This document shows positions 52,638 to 61,229 of a DNA stretch of 64,000 nucleotides, piece by piece. The notes below the pieces were generated by a model. It was given only the letters and a program-made list of their open reading frames with translations. It was not told the DNA's origin and did no database searches. The first letter of the stretch is position 1. Every line of letters starts with the position of its first letter. Source of the stretch: Salinibacter sp042218895. GTDB taxonomy: Bacteria > Bacteroidota > Rhodothermia > Rhodothermales > Salinibacteraceae. Both the position numbers and the translations under genes were made by a program. The stretch is taken from NCBI RefSeq assembly GCF_042218895.1, contig NZ_JBDGQQ010000020.1:32464-96463 (forward strand), in the 5' to 3' direction.

Positions 52638-53110
52638 CTACTGCCCCGTGTGCTGCTTGAGGATCTTCGTGACCCTGCTGTGACCGCCCTTCGTGGCGAA
52701 GTCAATCGCCTGCTCTCCGTCTTGGTCTTTCAGCGAAGGGTTCGCTCCAGAAGGACCTGGACCAGCTTAGAGCGGCCCTCCGCCGCGGCAAACATGATTG
52801 GGGACCATCCCTCGACCTGACCGGTGGCGTCTGGGTCTGCGCCCTGGTTTAGGAGTAGCTCGGCGGTCTCAGGAAAGGAGCCCGTTGCCGAAAACATAAG
52901 TGCCGTGCGTCCTTCGGGGTTGCGGGCTTCGACGCGGGCCCCATGCTCGAGAAGGAACTTGGCGATGCGTGTGTGTCCGTTGTACGCTGCTAACACCACG
53001 GCGACGAGGGGCTCGAAACCCCTCAATCGCCACGAGGCCATCCGCCGGAACGATCGCGTCGGGCCCGGCTGCCCTCCAGGAACCTACCCAGCAGCCGTCT
53101 CTCCGCTCTG
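52638..53110 (-). pseudogene. Ankyrin-repeat protein gene, frameshifted
   Basis: Read leftward, ankyrin repeats are clear: VLAAYNGHTRIAKFLLEHGARVEARNPEGRTALMFSATG, ETAELLLNQGADPDATGQVEGWSPIMFAAAEGRSKLVQVLLE. In that frame a stop comes at 52730, but the next repeat, GANPSLKDQDGEQAIDFATKGGHSRVTKILKQHTG, continues in another frame to a TAG at 52638, so the reading frame shifts near 52745. The N-terminal side also loses the frame at about 53040, with no signal peptide or ATG joined in frame. The product would have been a small exported or cytoplasmic ankyrin protein. A sequencing error could mimic one of the shifts. Confidence 0.8.
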
Positions 53111-53379
53111 TCGGGTGAGGTGTACCTGAAAAGTCGCGGACTGGAGGGGGCTGGTCCGGGAGTGTCAACTGCACTGCTCCAACAAGGACGATCGGGGCTC
53201 TGGCTCTTTGCGCCAGGGCCGAGAGTTGCCGCTCAGCGGCGCCAGGGCAGTGGACTTGGATCCGCTTTTTGGGGAGGAGATAAGCGACGTCTAATGTCGC
53301 GGTCTCTTCTTGGTCGGCGGAATCCCTTCCGATCTGAACGGAACGGGGGCCTCGTCGGGGGCCGGAGAATGGTTTGACC

Positions 53380-53769
53380 TCACTCCTCTCTCGCCGGAAG
53401 AACTTGATCGATTGTCTCGGTGAGTTCTGCCTTGGTGAACGGCTTGCTTACGTACCCGTCGAAGCCCTCCTCAAGCAGGTCCGCCCGATCGCCAGGCATG
53501 GAGTAGGCGGTAACCGCAATCGCCGGCACCTCCCTTGTCGGCTCCCGCTCGCGGAGGAGGTGGAGAAGCTCCGTCCCACTTTTCCCCTCTCCGAGATGAA
53601 TGTCCACGAGAAGAAGGTCGAACGGCTCGGACTCCACGTAGCTGAGCGCTTCTTTTGCGTTGGAAACGAGGACGACCTCATAGCTCTGCTTCAGCAGGTG
53701 CTTGAGGAGGAGTCTCGTTTCCGGGTTGTCCTCGACGGAAAGGACACGCAGGGGTTCTGAGGAACTCAT
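53380..53769 (-). CDS. Receiver-domain response regulator (no output domain)
   Basis: A 129-residue CheY-like receiver. Key residues are present: acidic pocket in LSVEDN (Glu13/Asp14), phospho-acceptor Asp56 in LLLVDIHLGEG, Thr87 in IAVTAYS and Lys109 in GYVSKPF. The protein ends shortly after the fifth helix, so it has no DNA-binding or enzymatic output. It most likely relays phosphate from a hybrid kinase elsewhere, as none lies nearby. Confidence 0.92.
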   Translation of the reverse strand: MSSSEPLRVLSVEDNPETRLLLKHLLKQSYEVVLVSNAKEALSYVESEPFDLLLVDIHLGEGKSGTELLHLLREREPTREVPAIAVTAYSMPGDRADLLEEGFDGYVSKPFTKAELTETIDQVLPAREE

Positions 53770-54246
53770 CGGCTCGGCCGTGGGCCCAGGGGCGGAAAAG
53801 AATTCTTCGGCTTGGATGAGTTGAGACGCTGGCCGTTCCTCCTTTCAACAAACTTCTCACTCCGAAACGGAGGACCCCGCGAACGGCCCCCCACTGCTTT
53901 TCGGACCATCCTGGAAGCGAACCCGAAGAGATCTGGGAATAGGGCCCCTCGATGCAGAACGATCTCCGCCGGAGTCTCCGCGTCTCCGTGCAGCACCATC
54001 TGGTATTTGGGAGGCCGAGGAGAGGGAAGCGTTGGCTGGAAGCGGAGGGGTCGCAGGCAGAACGACCCGAGGGCAGGCAAACACTCGGCCGTCACAGGAA
54101 AACTCGCTACGTTTTCAGATCGGTTGCTCTACACTGGGAATCGGGATGCGCACCGCGCTTGTTGATTCGGATGCTCTGTCCTCCCATCTTGTAGCGTTCG
54201 ATTCGGAATTCCCGTTGGTTCTTCGTTCTCAGGCCTTCTCCTGTCC
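53770..54246. other. Divergent region, response regulator / small OMP
   Basis: About 475 bases between divergent starts. Open frames on both strands are Arg/Pro-rich without motifs. The AT-richer 54080-54240 interval is the likely leader of the rightward gene. Confidence 0.35.
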
Positions 54247-54774
54247 ATGACCCGCATTTTCTCTTCTGCACTCGTCGCTCTCGTGGTTCTAGGTAGTCTC
54301 GCTCTCCCAACCGCACGCGCTCAACCCGAGGGGATTGGCGTGGGGGCCGCGCTCGGCGTCACAAACAGCGTATTCAACCGGGATCCCGTAGGTCTTTCCG
54401 GAAAGGGCTGGATCTCGGGGAGTCAGGCGGTTTCCGGACTTACCTCGTTCTACCTCGGAAGCGAGGACCAGTCGTACTGGACACTCCGGAGCGACTATCT
54501 CTTTCACAACTTCAACGCCGTCTCGGTCGAGAAGGGATTTTTGGCGCTGTACGTTGGCGGTGGGGTTCAGTACACCGTGCTCGAAGGCACCAGCAATCAG
54601 TGGGCCCTCCGTGCCCCCACCGGCATCACGTACATCTCCGACTCGGCTTCACTCGACATCTTCGTCGAAGTCGCTCCTGCCCTGCGACTGACAGATCCAG
54701 AGTCGCTCCGCTTCGACGGCGCCATCGGATTCCGGTACTACTTCTCAGCCGGATCGGGGGGGTCCAGGGAGTAG
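54247..54774 (+). CDS. Small exported beta-barrel-like protein (DUF3996-like)
   Basis: A 175-residue protein with a signal peptide (residues 1-25, ending TARAQ). The mature part is beta-rich (GIGVGAALGVTNSVFNRDPVGLSGKGWI; GFLALYVGGGVQYTVLEG; SLDIFVEVAPALRLTDPESLRFDGAIGFRYYFSAGS). The layout and GxxGFRYYF ending match the protein at 29819, suggesting a paralogous pair of outer-membrane proteins, and both recall DUF3996. The role is unknown. Confidence 0.78.
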   Translation: MTRIFSSALVALVVLGSLALPTARAQPEGIGVGAALGVTNSVFNRDPVGLSGKGWISGSQAVSGLTSFYLGSEDQSYWTLRSDYLFHNFNAVSVEKGFLALYVGGGVQYTVLEGTSNQWALRAPTGITYISDSASLDIFVEVAPALRLTDPESLRFDGAIGFRYYFSAGSGGSRE

Positions 54775-54875
54775 CGCCTGCGTCGTGGGGACGCGAATTG
54801 AACAGCACAGGTTCGGCGACGGTCGGGGTCGGACCGCTCGCAACCGGCGGGCTGGGGCGGGACAGTGAGCCGGGG

Positions 54876-56465
54876 TCATTCCGCGGAGGCGGACAGAACC
54901 CGTCCGGCGCGCACGCCTGTAAAGGTTCCATCGTGAACGGCCACCCGACCGTTCACGAGCACGTGCACCATGCCTTTGGAGAGCTGATGTGGCGCCCGGA
55001 AGGTGGCCGGATCGTCTACGTTCTTCAAGTCGAACACCACGAGATCCGCTGCGGCCCCGGGCTGAAGGCGTCCCCGATCGGGAAGTCCCATCACCGTCGC
55101 GGAGAGCTGTGTCATGCTGCGCACCGCGAAGCCGAGTTCCACGACGCCTCGATCCCGCGCGTAGCGGCCCAGCTTCCGCGCGAAGGCGCCGTAGTTGCGG
55201 GGATGTGGCACCCCTTCGCCCCGCGCCACGAGGCCACCGTCCGAGCACGTCATGGTCCATGGCTGCCGCATGAACCGCTCCACGTCTTCGTCGAGCATGT
55301 TGTACGACACGATACCCGGCGTGGCCTGCTCGATGAGGTGGAGGGCCGCCGTCAGCGGCTCCTCGTCTCGCTCCGCGGCCACCTCGGCCAGCGTCTTCCC
55401 TTCGATCGACGAATCCGGAGCGAAGCGCCGAAACTGGATCCGCTCGGCCCCTCCCCGCCGCTCCAGGTTCTCCACCATGTCGGAGCGGATGCGAGTCCGG
55501 AGATCGCTCTGATCGAGGCGGTGCAGCAGCGAGTCGCGCCCGCCGCTTTGCGCCCAGCGGGGCACTAGGGCGGCGGTCAGGCTCGTGGCGGAGGCGGTGT
55601 ACGGATACTGGTCGGCGAACACCTCGACGCCCTCCGCCCGGGCGCGCTCTACCCGCTGCTCCACGGCCGACGAGAAGCCCCAGACCGGCGGGCCGAGGGC
55701 CTTGATGTGGGTGATGATCCCCGGCAGGTTCGCTTCGCGGGCAATCCGGATCACCTCCTCGACGGCCGCGAGAAGGCCAACGGTATAGTTCGATTCATCC
55801 CGAATGTGACTCTGGTAGACCCCGCCGTACTCTGAGACAACCCGTGCAGTGGCGATGTATTCCTCCGTCTCCGCGTAGCTTCCGGGCACGTAAAACGGTC
55901 CACTCGACAGCCCGAGTCCGCCGGCCTCCATCCCCTTCCGCACGAGCGCCTTCATCTCCGCCCGTTCCTCCTCCGTCGGATCCCGATCCGATGTGCCCAT
56001 CACCTTCTCCCGAATGGCGCCGTGCGGCACCAGTTGCCCCACGTTTACCCCAAGGCCATGCGCGAGCAGCGAGTCCTGTTGCGCCGCCAGGTCCACGGCC
56101 CCGCCACCGTCCGGATTCACGACCACGGTGGTAATGCCCTGCGCCAGCAGTGGCTTGGCCGCACTCAACGATTTTGTTGTGAGCCCCTCCGCGGCGTGGG
56201 AGTGGACGTCGATGAACCCAGGGGCCACGTACAGCCCTTCCGCATCCAGCACCGTGTCGGCCACCGCGTCGGACAGATCGCCCACCGCGGCAATCTGCCC
56301 GTCGGTCACCGCCACGTCGGCCCGCACCCAGGCCGACCCAGAACCGTCCAGCACCCGCCCGTTCTCGATCAGCACGTCGTACGTCACCTGCGCGGCCACG
56401 GGACGGGACGACACGGCTCCGAAGACGAGCGTCAGAACGGCGAGAAGACCGATCAAGATACGCAT
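54876..56465 (-). CDS. Exported D-aminoacylase / N-acyl-D-amino-acid deacylase
   Basis: A 529-residue amidohydrolase with a signal peptide ending PVAAQ. The metal site shows GFIDVHSHAAEGL near residue 80 and the catalytic DSxx/TTHIKALG and CSDGGLVA segments; VLIENGRVLDGSGSAWVRADVAVTDGQIAAVGDL and the closing VVFDLKNVDDPATF are typical of the N-acyl-D-amino-acid deacylase group. It releases fatty or acetyl groups from D-amino acids; exact substrate unknown. ATG 56465 or three codons earlier. It lies in a leftward group with gamma-glutamyltransferase. Confidence 0.9.
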   Translation of the reverse strand: MRILIGLLAVLTLVFGAVSSRPVAAQVTYDVLIENGRVLDGSGSAWVRADVAVTDGQIAAVGDLSDAVADTVLDAEGLYVAPGFIDVHSHAAEGLTTKSLSAAKPLLAQGITTVVVNPDGGGAVDLAAQQDSLLAHGLGVNVGQLVPHGAIREKVMGTSDRDPTEEERAEMKALVRKGMEAGGLGLSSGPFYVPGSYAETEEYIATARVVSEYGGVYQSHIRDESNYTVGLLAAVEEVIRIAREANLPGIITHIKALGPPVWGFSSAVEQRVERARAEGVEVFADQYPYTASATSLTAALVPRWAQSGGRDSLLHRLDQSDLRTRIRSDMVENLERRGGAERIQFRRFAPDSSIEGKTLAEVAAERDEEPLTAALHLIEQATPGIVSYNMLDEDVERFMRQPWTMTCSDGGLVARGEGVPHPRNYGAFARKLGRYARDRGVVELGFAVRSMTQLSATVMGLPDRGRLQPGAAADLVVFDLKNVDDPATFRAPHQLSKGMVHVLVNGRVAVHDGTFTGVRAGRVLSASAE

Positions 56466-56551
56466 GACAGTCAAGCGTCCCTGCGGGACGCTCCGTGAGA
56501 ATTACTATTGTTCAGCCCCTCCACACTTCCTCACCTTCCCCCCTTCTCTCC

Positions 56552-58354
56552 TTACAGCCCCGACGCCGTGCCGTACCGGCGCGGATCGGCCACCCCGATG
56601 CGTCGACCCTCCTCGTCCACGTAGACCATGTGCACACCGCCGAAATACGCGTCGAACGGCGCGAAGGCCTCGATGTCGTACCCCCGCTCCCGGAGGCGGG
56701 CCAAGGCAGACGCCGCAATGCCCCCTTCCACCCGCACGACCGAGGTGTCGACCAGCGGATACACGCGGGGCATCTGAACGGCGGTCGCGGGATCGTACCC
56801 GTAATTGAGCGTGTAGAGCACCATGTGGACGATGGCGGGCGGGATACGCCCGGATCCGGGGGAGCCCACGACGAGGCGCACGTCACCATCCTCCAGAAGC
56901 AGCGTGGGCGCGGTCGAGGAGCGTGGTGTGCGCCGGCCCGCCCGCCGGTTGGCCACCGGACGCTTGTCCGGCCCCGTGAAGTTCATGGCGGCACTGTTCA
57001 GGAAGACCCCGTTCTCGTAGATTGCCGAGCCGAAGTAGAGGCCCATCGTTTCGGTGAGCGACACGGCGCGCCCTTCCGCGTCGACGACCGAGATGTGGGT
57101 CGTGTGACGGCCGAGCCCGGTCGTGGTGTCGGTCTTTTGCGTCTCAGGCTCGGGTTGAGGGAAGTCGGTGGGCGGGAAGGAATTGAGGGCCTTGCACGCC
57201 TCCGGGCGTCCGTTCTCTTCCATCGGCCACGGATTGCCCGCGGCCAGGGAGTCGGGCATCTGTCCTCCGATGAGAGGCCGCCGCTCGTTGGCGAAGGCAG
57301 AGCTGGCAAGCCCCACGGCGGGGACGCCCGTCTCATCCGGGTCCCCGATCCAGCGCAGCCGGTCGGCTCGTGCGATGCGGATGGCGTCCACCACCCGTCC
57401 GAGCGCCTTTGGATCCCGGTTCGGGGGGCCGAGGCTGGACAGATCGTAGGGATCGAGCAGGTTGAGCGTCTCGATGACCTCGGCCCCGTTGAGCGACGGG
57501 GTGGCCGAGAGCACCGTGTAGGGCCCGTAGGTGCCGCAGAGGGGCTTCCGCCAACGGGCCTCGAAGTTGGCAAAGTCTGCCATCGTCAGCGGGTTATTGC
57601 CCGCCTGTAGCTGGTCCACGAGGGCGCGGGCCACGGGGCCTTCGTAGAACCCGTCACGGCCCTCGTCCGCAATCCGTTCGAGCGTCCGGGCCAGGTTGGG
57701 CCGTTCGAGATGGTCTCCGGCCTGAAGCGGCGTGCCGTCGGGATAAAAGATCGCGGCGGCGTCCTCGTCGTAGGTGAGCCGGTGCTCGTAGTTGTCGATG
57801 ATGCGGGCGAAAAGGGGGTGCACGGGGAAGCCCGCTCGGGCCAGCCGAATGGCCGGGGCCAGTACGCGCTCCCGCGACAGCGCGCCGTACTTCCTGTGGG
57901 CCGAGAGGAGTCCGGCGACCGAGCCCGGCACCGCGGCCATGCGCTCCCGGTTTTTCTGGAGGACCGAATCGGGCACCGCGTTGAGGCCGTGGTCGGGGTC
58001 CGCGCCCGCGCTGGCGTAGAAGTCGACGAAGTCGGCGGTCTCCGTCTCCGGGTCCCACAGGGTCATCGAGCCGCCCCCGCCGGGCCCCGACATCATCGGC
58101 TCCAGGACGTGCAGGGCAAAGGCCGTGGCCACCGCCGCGTCGACCGCAGTGCCCCCGGCCTCCAGCATCGAGGTCCCCGCCTCCACCGCCCGCGGATGCG
58201 CCGCCGCCACCATGCCCCCCTCACTTACGGCGCGCTGGACCGGTAGGCGTGTCTGGCGCATGGGGCGGTCGGACGTCTCGGCCGGGCGGCAGCCCCCCAG
58301 AAGGACGGCGACGAGGAGCATTGCGGGGAGCAGCCCCAGACTTCGTTCCCCCAC
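56552..58354 (-). CDS. Lipoprotein gamma-glutamyltransferase
   Basis: An approximately 600-residue Ntn-hydrolase that cleaves gamma-glutamyl bonds, for example in glutathione. The start is taken as GTG 58354, giving a signal ending LLGGC with a lipobox Cys22; no ATG gives a better leader. Conserved segments are VSEGGMVAAAHPRAVEAGTSMLEAGGTAVDAAVATAFALHVLEPMMSGPGGGGSM, LTMADFANFEARWRKPLCGTY, and the autoprocessing site GRHTTHISVVDAEGRAVSLT, whose Thr is the catalytic nucleophile. The usual GSPGG becomes GSPGSGR. It follows the DapB-like gene by 82 bp. Confidence 0.9.
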   Translation of the reverse strand: MGERSLGLLPAMLLVAVLLGGCRPAETSDRPMRQTRLPVQRAVSEGGMVAAAHPRAVEAGTSMLEAGGTAVDAAVATAFALHVLEPMMSGPGGGGSMTLWDPETETADFVDFYASAGADPDHGLNAVPDSVLQKNRERMAAVPGSVAGLLSAHRKYGALSRERVLAPAIRLARAGFPVHPLFARIIDNYEHRLTYDEDAAAIFYPDGTPLQAGDHLERPNLARTLERIADEGRDGFYEGPVARALVDQLQAGNNPLTMADFANFEARWRKPLCGTYGPYTVLSATPSLNGAEVIETLNLLDPYDLSSLGPPNRDPKALGRVVDAIRIARADRLRWIGDPDETGVPAVGLASSAFANERRPLIGGQMPDSLAAGNPWPMEENGRPEACKALNSFPPTDFPQPEPETQKTDTTTGLGRHTTHISVVDAEGRAVSLTETMGLYFGSAIYENGVFLNSAAMNFTGPDKRPVANRRAGRRTPRSSTAPTLLLEDGDVRLVVGSPGSGRIPPAIVHMVLYTLNYGYDPATAVQMPRVYPLVDTSVVRVEGGIAASALARLRERGYDIEAFAPFDAYFGGVHMVYVDEEGRRIGVADPRRYGTASGL

Positions 58355-58436
58355 AGTACCGTCCACGTTGAGTGCAAGCACACGATCGGAGGGATGGATA
58401 CGAAGCGTCGGTGGGACCGCCCCAGGTGCGGGCGGT

Positions 58437-59477
58437 TCAGTGTGCAGCCTCGACCACGGGCTTTGTGGCAAAGGCCCGGGGCACCGGCAAGTCGGCCATG
58501 GTCCGCAACCCCGGCTGGGCCTTCGCGGCCAGCGGCGCGGTATTGACGAGCATGCCAACGGTGGCCGTGTCCCCAAAAATGCCGCCCCGGAAGCGAAGAT
58601 CAATCGGCGGCTCGCCCTCCACTGTGACTACGTCGTACGACTCGCCCGCGCCCACGTACATCTTTAGGTCAAGCGTCAGCTTGGGCTGTCCATCGATGCG
58701 GCCGGTGGCCGAGTGGTGGATGCCCGCTACCTTGCCCGGCTGCACCTGTCGGAAACCCGTGTCGACCGGAGCGTCGGCGTGGACGGGCTGCAGCTCTTCC
58801 TCCACCGCATCGAGCGTCCACCCCAGTCCGTCGGCCAGCATCAGGAGCGACTCCCGGAGTCCAATGTGGCCGAACGTACCGCTCGCCTTCTTCTCCTCGA
58901 ACGACTCGGTCGTGATGCCCGCTCCTACCTTCGCCTGGAGCGGCTCCCGGCGCTCGCTTGCATCGACAACGCGCTCCACGTGGACGGCCTGCACGTCCGT
59001 ACACACCCCCGTGGCCGTGAGCGGAAGTGTGTCCATGGCATAGCCCGGGTTCACGCCGGTTCCCACAATCACGACGCCCTCCTCCTGCGCCACGCGGTCG
59101 AGGCGGTCGGAGGCCTCGGGGGCACGGTCGTAGGGAAAGGAAAGCTCCTCGGTAGACGAGACGACGTGCGCGTCGGCCCGGGCACACTGCACGAGCTGAT
59201 CGGTGACGCCGTCGAGAAAGGAGGTCGTCGTGTGGAGCACAACGTCCGGGTGCCGGGTCGCAAGAACGTCATCGGCGTCGTCCGAAATGGTGACGCCGGC
59301 GGGGGATACACCGTCGCCAACGACATCGGCCACGTCCCGGCCCACCTTATCGGGATCGATGTCGATGGCGCCCACGAGCGTCATCGCGTCGGATTTTTCG
59401 AGAACAGTCTGGGCGGTCGCCTGACCGATGGGGCCGAGGCCGTACTGAACGATGCGAAGGGGAGATGTGGTGCTCAC
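58437..59477 (-). CDS. DapB-family NAD(P)-dependent dehydrogenase
   Basis: A 346-residue cytoplasmic oxidoreductase with a dihydrodipicolinate-reductase-like N-terminal Rossmann fold: RIVQYGLGPIGQATAQTVL, VGAIDIDPDKVGRDVADVVG and PDVVLHTTTSFLD. It lacks the short DapB length (about 270) and the DapB HH motif; the longer C-terminal domain (GTGVNPGYAMDTLPLTATGVC) resembles 2,4-diaminopentanoate dehydrogenase-like members. Substrate unknown. The neighbours are D-aminoacylase, GGT and a beta-lactamase-like hydrolase, which suggests amino-acid or peptide catabolism. Confidence 0.82.
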   Translation of the reverse strand: MSTTSPLRIVQYGLGPIGQATAQTVLEKSDAMTLVGAIDIDPDKVGRDVADVVGDGVSPAGVTISDDADDVLATRHPDVVLHTTTSFLDGVTDQLVQCARADAHVVSSTEELSFPYDRAPEASDRLDRVAQEEGVVIVGTGVNPGYAMDTLPLTATGVCTDVQAVHVERVVDASERREPLQAKVGAGITTESFEEKKASGTFGHIGLRESLLMLADGLGWTLDAVEEELQPVHADAPVDTGFRQVQPGKVAGIHHSATGRIDGQPKLTLDLKMYVGAGESYDVVTVEGEPPIDLRFRGGIFGDTATVGMLVNTAPLAAKAQPGLRTMADLPVPRAFATKPVVEAAH

Positions 59478-59555
59478 AGGATTGTAGTCGACCTAATTTG
59501 ACAAAAAACTCCGCCCCCGTTGCAAGCGCGGGCTCTGTGCTCCTGAATCACGTAA

Positions 59556-60554
59556 TCATTCCTGTATCATATAATCAAACACGAGCCGAGAAATGCGGGC
59601 AAAGGCCGTCACCCCGGCATCCTCGTTCTCGAGATTCTGAGAGAGAAGGATCAGGACGTACGTAGGCCCACCGGGAACGAAGACAATTCCGGAATCATGG
59701 TGCAGTCCCGTAATCCAGCCGGTCTTGTGGGCAACCTCCACCGAGTCAGGCAGGCGGGCTGGAATCATGTCGTTGTACTCCTGCTGCTTCAGGATCTGAA
59801 TCATCTCCTGTGAGGCCGTTTCGCTGACGGCAGTGCCCCGGGCGATACGTTCAAAGATTACCAGCAGATCGTGGGCCGAGGTTTCATTGTTGAGGCCGCG
59901 CCGGTAGGCCTTCATGTCCTCCACCCCGCGCCGCACCTGGATGCTGTCGGCCCCGTACCGGCGCATCGTCTGGGTGACGTTCTCAGCCCCTACCTTCTCG
60001 ATCAGGATGTTTGTGGCCAAATTGCTGCTGGCCGTAATCATCTCACGCATGAGAGTGCGAATGGAGCGCCTCTCCCCAAGGTGATCGTAGAGCTTCTCGT
60101 AGCTATCGTCCTCGGGCGTGAGGGAGTAGCGGCTCCCGTCGACGATGCTCCGGAACTCGTTCTCGACCCGGATGGAATCGTCCAGATTGAACTTCCCCTG
60201 CTGCGCCTGCCGGTATAGTTCAATCATCACGGGCGTCTTCATCGTGCTCGCCGCGTGAAACATCTGGTGCTCGTTCATCAGGAGCGTCTCGCTGGTGTCA
60301 TCCAGGTTGCGGACGGCCACGGCAAAGTCGCCGTCCACCGAGTCGAGCACGGCCTGAATGTCACGTTCCAGCACGTCGATGGACTGTGCGTGCACCGAGA
60401 GAGGGATGACGAAGAGGGCGAGCGCAATAATTTTCGATCGGATCAGCCCTCGGGAGAATTGGAGTTTCAGCCCCGCACCCAATGCTCTCCACCGCGCATC
60501 TCCGAACACCGAGGACCATAAAGACGAACTTGTGTCAGTCACTTCGTGTGTCAT
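59556..60554 (-). CDS. Class A beta-lactamase-like serine hydrolase
   Basis: A protein of up to 332 residues with a signal core KIIALALFVIPLSVHAQ after an unusual 35-residue lead; a TTG at 60482 would give a normal signal peptide. The SxxK nucleophile is Ser103-T-M-Lys106 in HAASTMKTPV, KTG is at 277-279 in AHKTGWITGLHHDSGIV, and an omega-loop-like VEDMKAYRRGLNN (Glu212) is present. The SDN motif is SSN (176-178), which differs from typical penicillinases. Whether it inactivates antibiotics or is a peptidase is open. The start overlaps the end of the upstream broken gene. Confidence 0.88.
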   Translation of the reverse strand: MTHEVTDTSSSLWSSVFGDARWRALGAGLKLQFSRGLIRSKIIALALFVIPLSVHAQSIDVLERDIQAVLDSVDGDFAVAVRNLDDTSETLLMNEHQMFHAASTMKTPVMIELYRQAQQGKFNLDDSIRVENEFRSIVDGSRYSLTPEDDSYEKLYDHLGERRSIRTLMREMITASSNLATNILIEKVGAENVTQTMRRYGADSIQVRRGVEDMKAYRRGLNNETSAHDLLVIFERIARGTAVSETASQEMIQILKQQEYNDMIPARLPDSVEVAHKTGWITGLHHDSGIVFVPGGPTYVLILLSQNLENEDAGVTAFARISRLVFDYMIQE

Positions 60555-61210
60555 TTAGGAAGAGGGGAACGATTGGAGGAGGCATTGCGGGAACAGCCCG
60601 TGTATACAGGCACTTCGAGGTCCCCACCGGGCTCTCCCTCACACTCTTGCGACTGATCCCACCAGGGGAGCCATCGAGCGACACATCGGGAACGTTCGAT
60701 CGGTTCCGGTCAATATCCGAAAGGAGGTACAGTGCACGCCGGATGCGCTCCGTGCTCAGGTCCGGGTTTTGATCAACAGGCGGCTCAAAGTCCAGATGGT
60801 CGTAATTGTGGTGCCGGTGGTCCACCCATGCCTCGGGATTCAGAAACGTCGCCACATTACTGAGCGCCGTCACGACTACGTCTTCGAGCTGCTCCACGGC
60901 GGGTCGGAGAGTCACATTGATGACAGAGCGATTCTCAAAGGCCCGAACCACCCGCTGATACTTCACAAAGCTGAAGGCCAGGGAGTCGACTTCTTCCGGG
61001 ACGGTCAGGCTGTATTCTCCCGAGGGATTGGTCGTCGTACCAACGGTAGTGCCGACCGCGGTCACATTCACCCCCGGCAGTGGCTCCCCCGTTTCGCCCT
61101 CTGTCACCGTCCCCGACACGGACCGGCTCCTGTGCGTGAGCGACCCCTGCCCCGAGCAGGAAAAGAGCGAGCGTCATGAGCGCGTTCCGTAGCGTCGAGG
61201 GCATGACCAT
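60535..61210 (-). pseudogene. Exported protein with carboxypeptidase-regulatory-like domain, frameshifted
   Basis: The signal peptide PSTLRNALMTLALFLLGAGVAHAQ is read from ATG 61210, but the frame shifts near 61115 (a +1 change after the codons for QEPV). The continuing frame has the SusC/RagA-style N-terminal domain: VSGTVTEGETGEPLPGVNVTAVGTTVGTTTNPSGEYSLTVPEE ... VNVTLRPAVEQLEDVVVTALS. Instead of a TonB plug, about 110 unrelated residues follow to the TGA at 60535. It is either a truncated TonB-linked receptor or a short two-domain protein. A single sequencing error would restore the first part, so the pseudogene call is moderately sure. A group II intron lies just upstream. Confidence 0.7.
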
Positions 61211-61229
61211 GGTAAAGTAGAATAAGAAC

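Noticed and set aside
56495..57610. Rightward open frame opposite gamma-glutamyltransferase
   Set aside because: Antisense shadow, His/Arg/Gly-rich, no recognisable domain.
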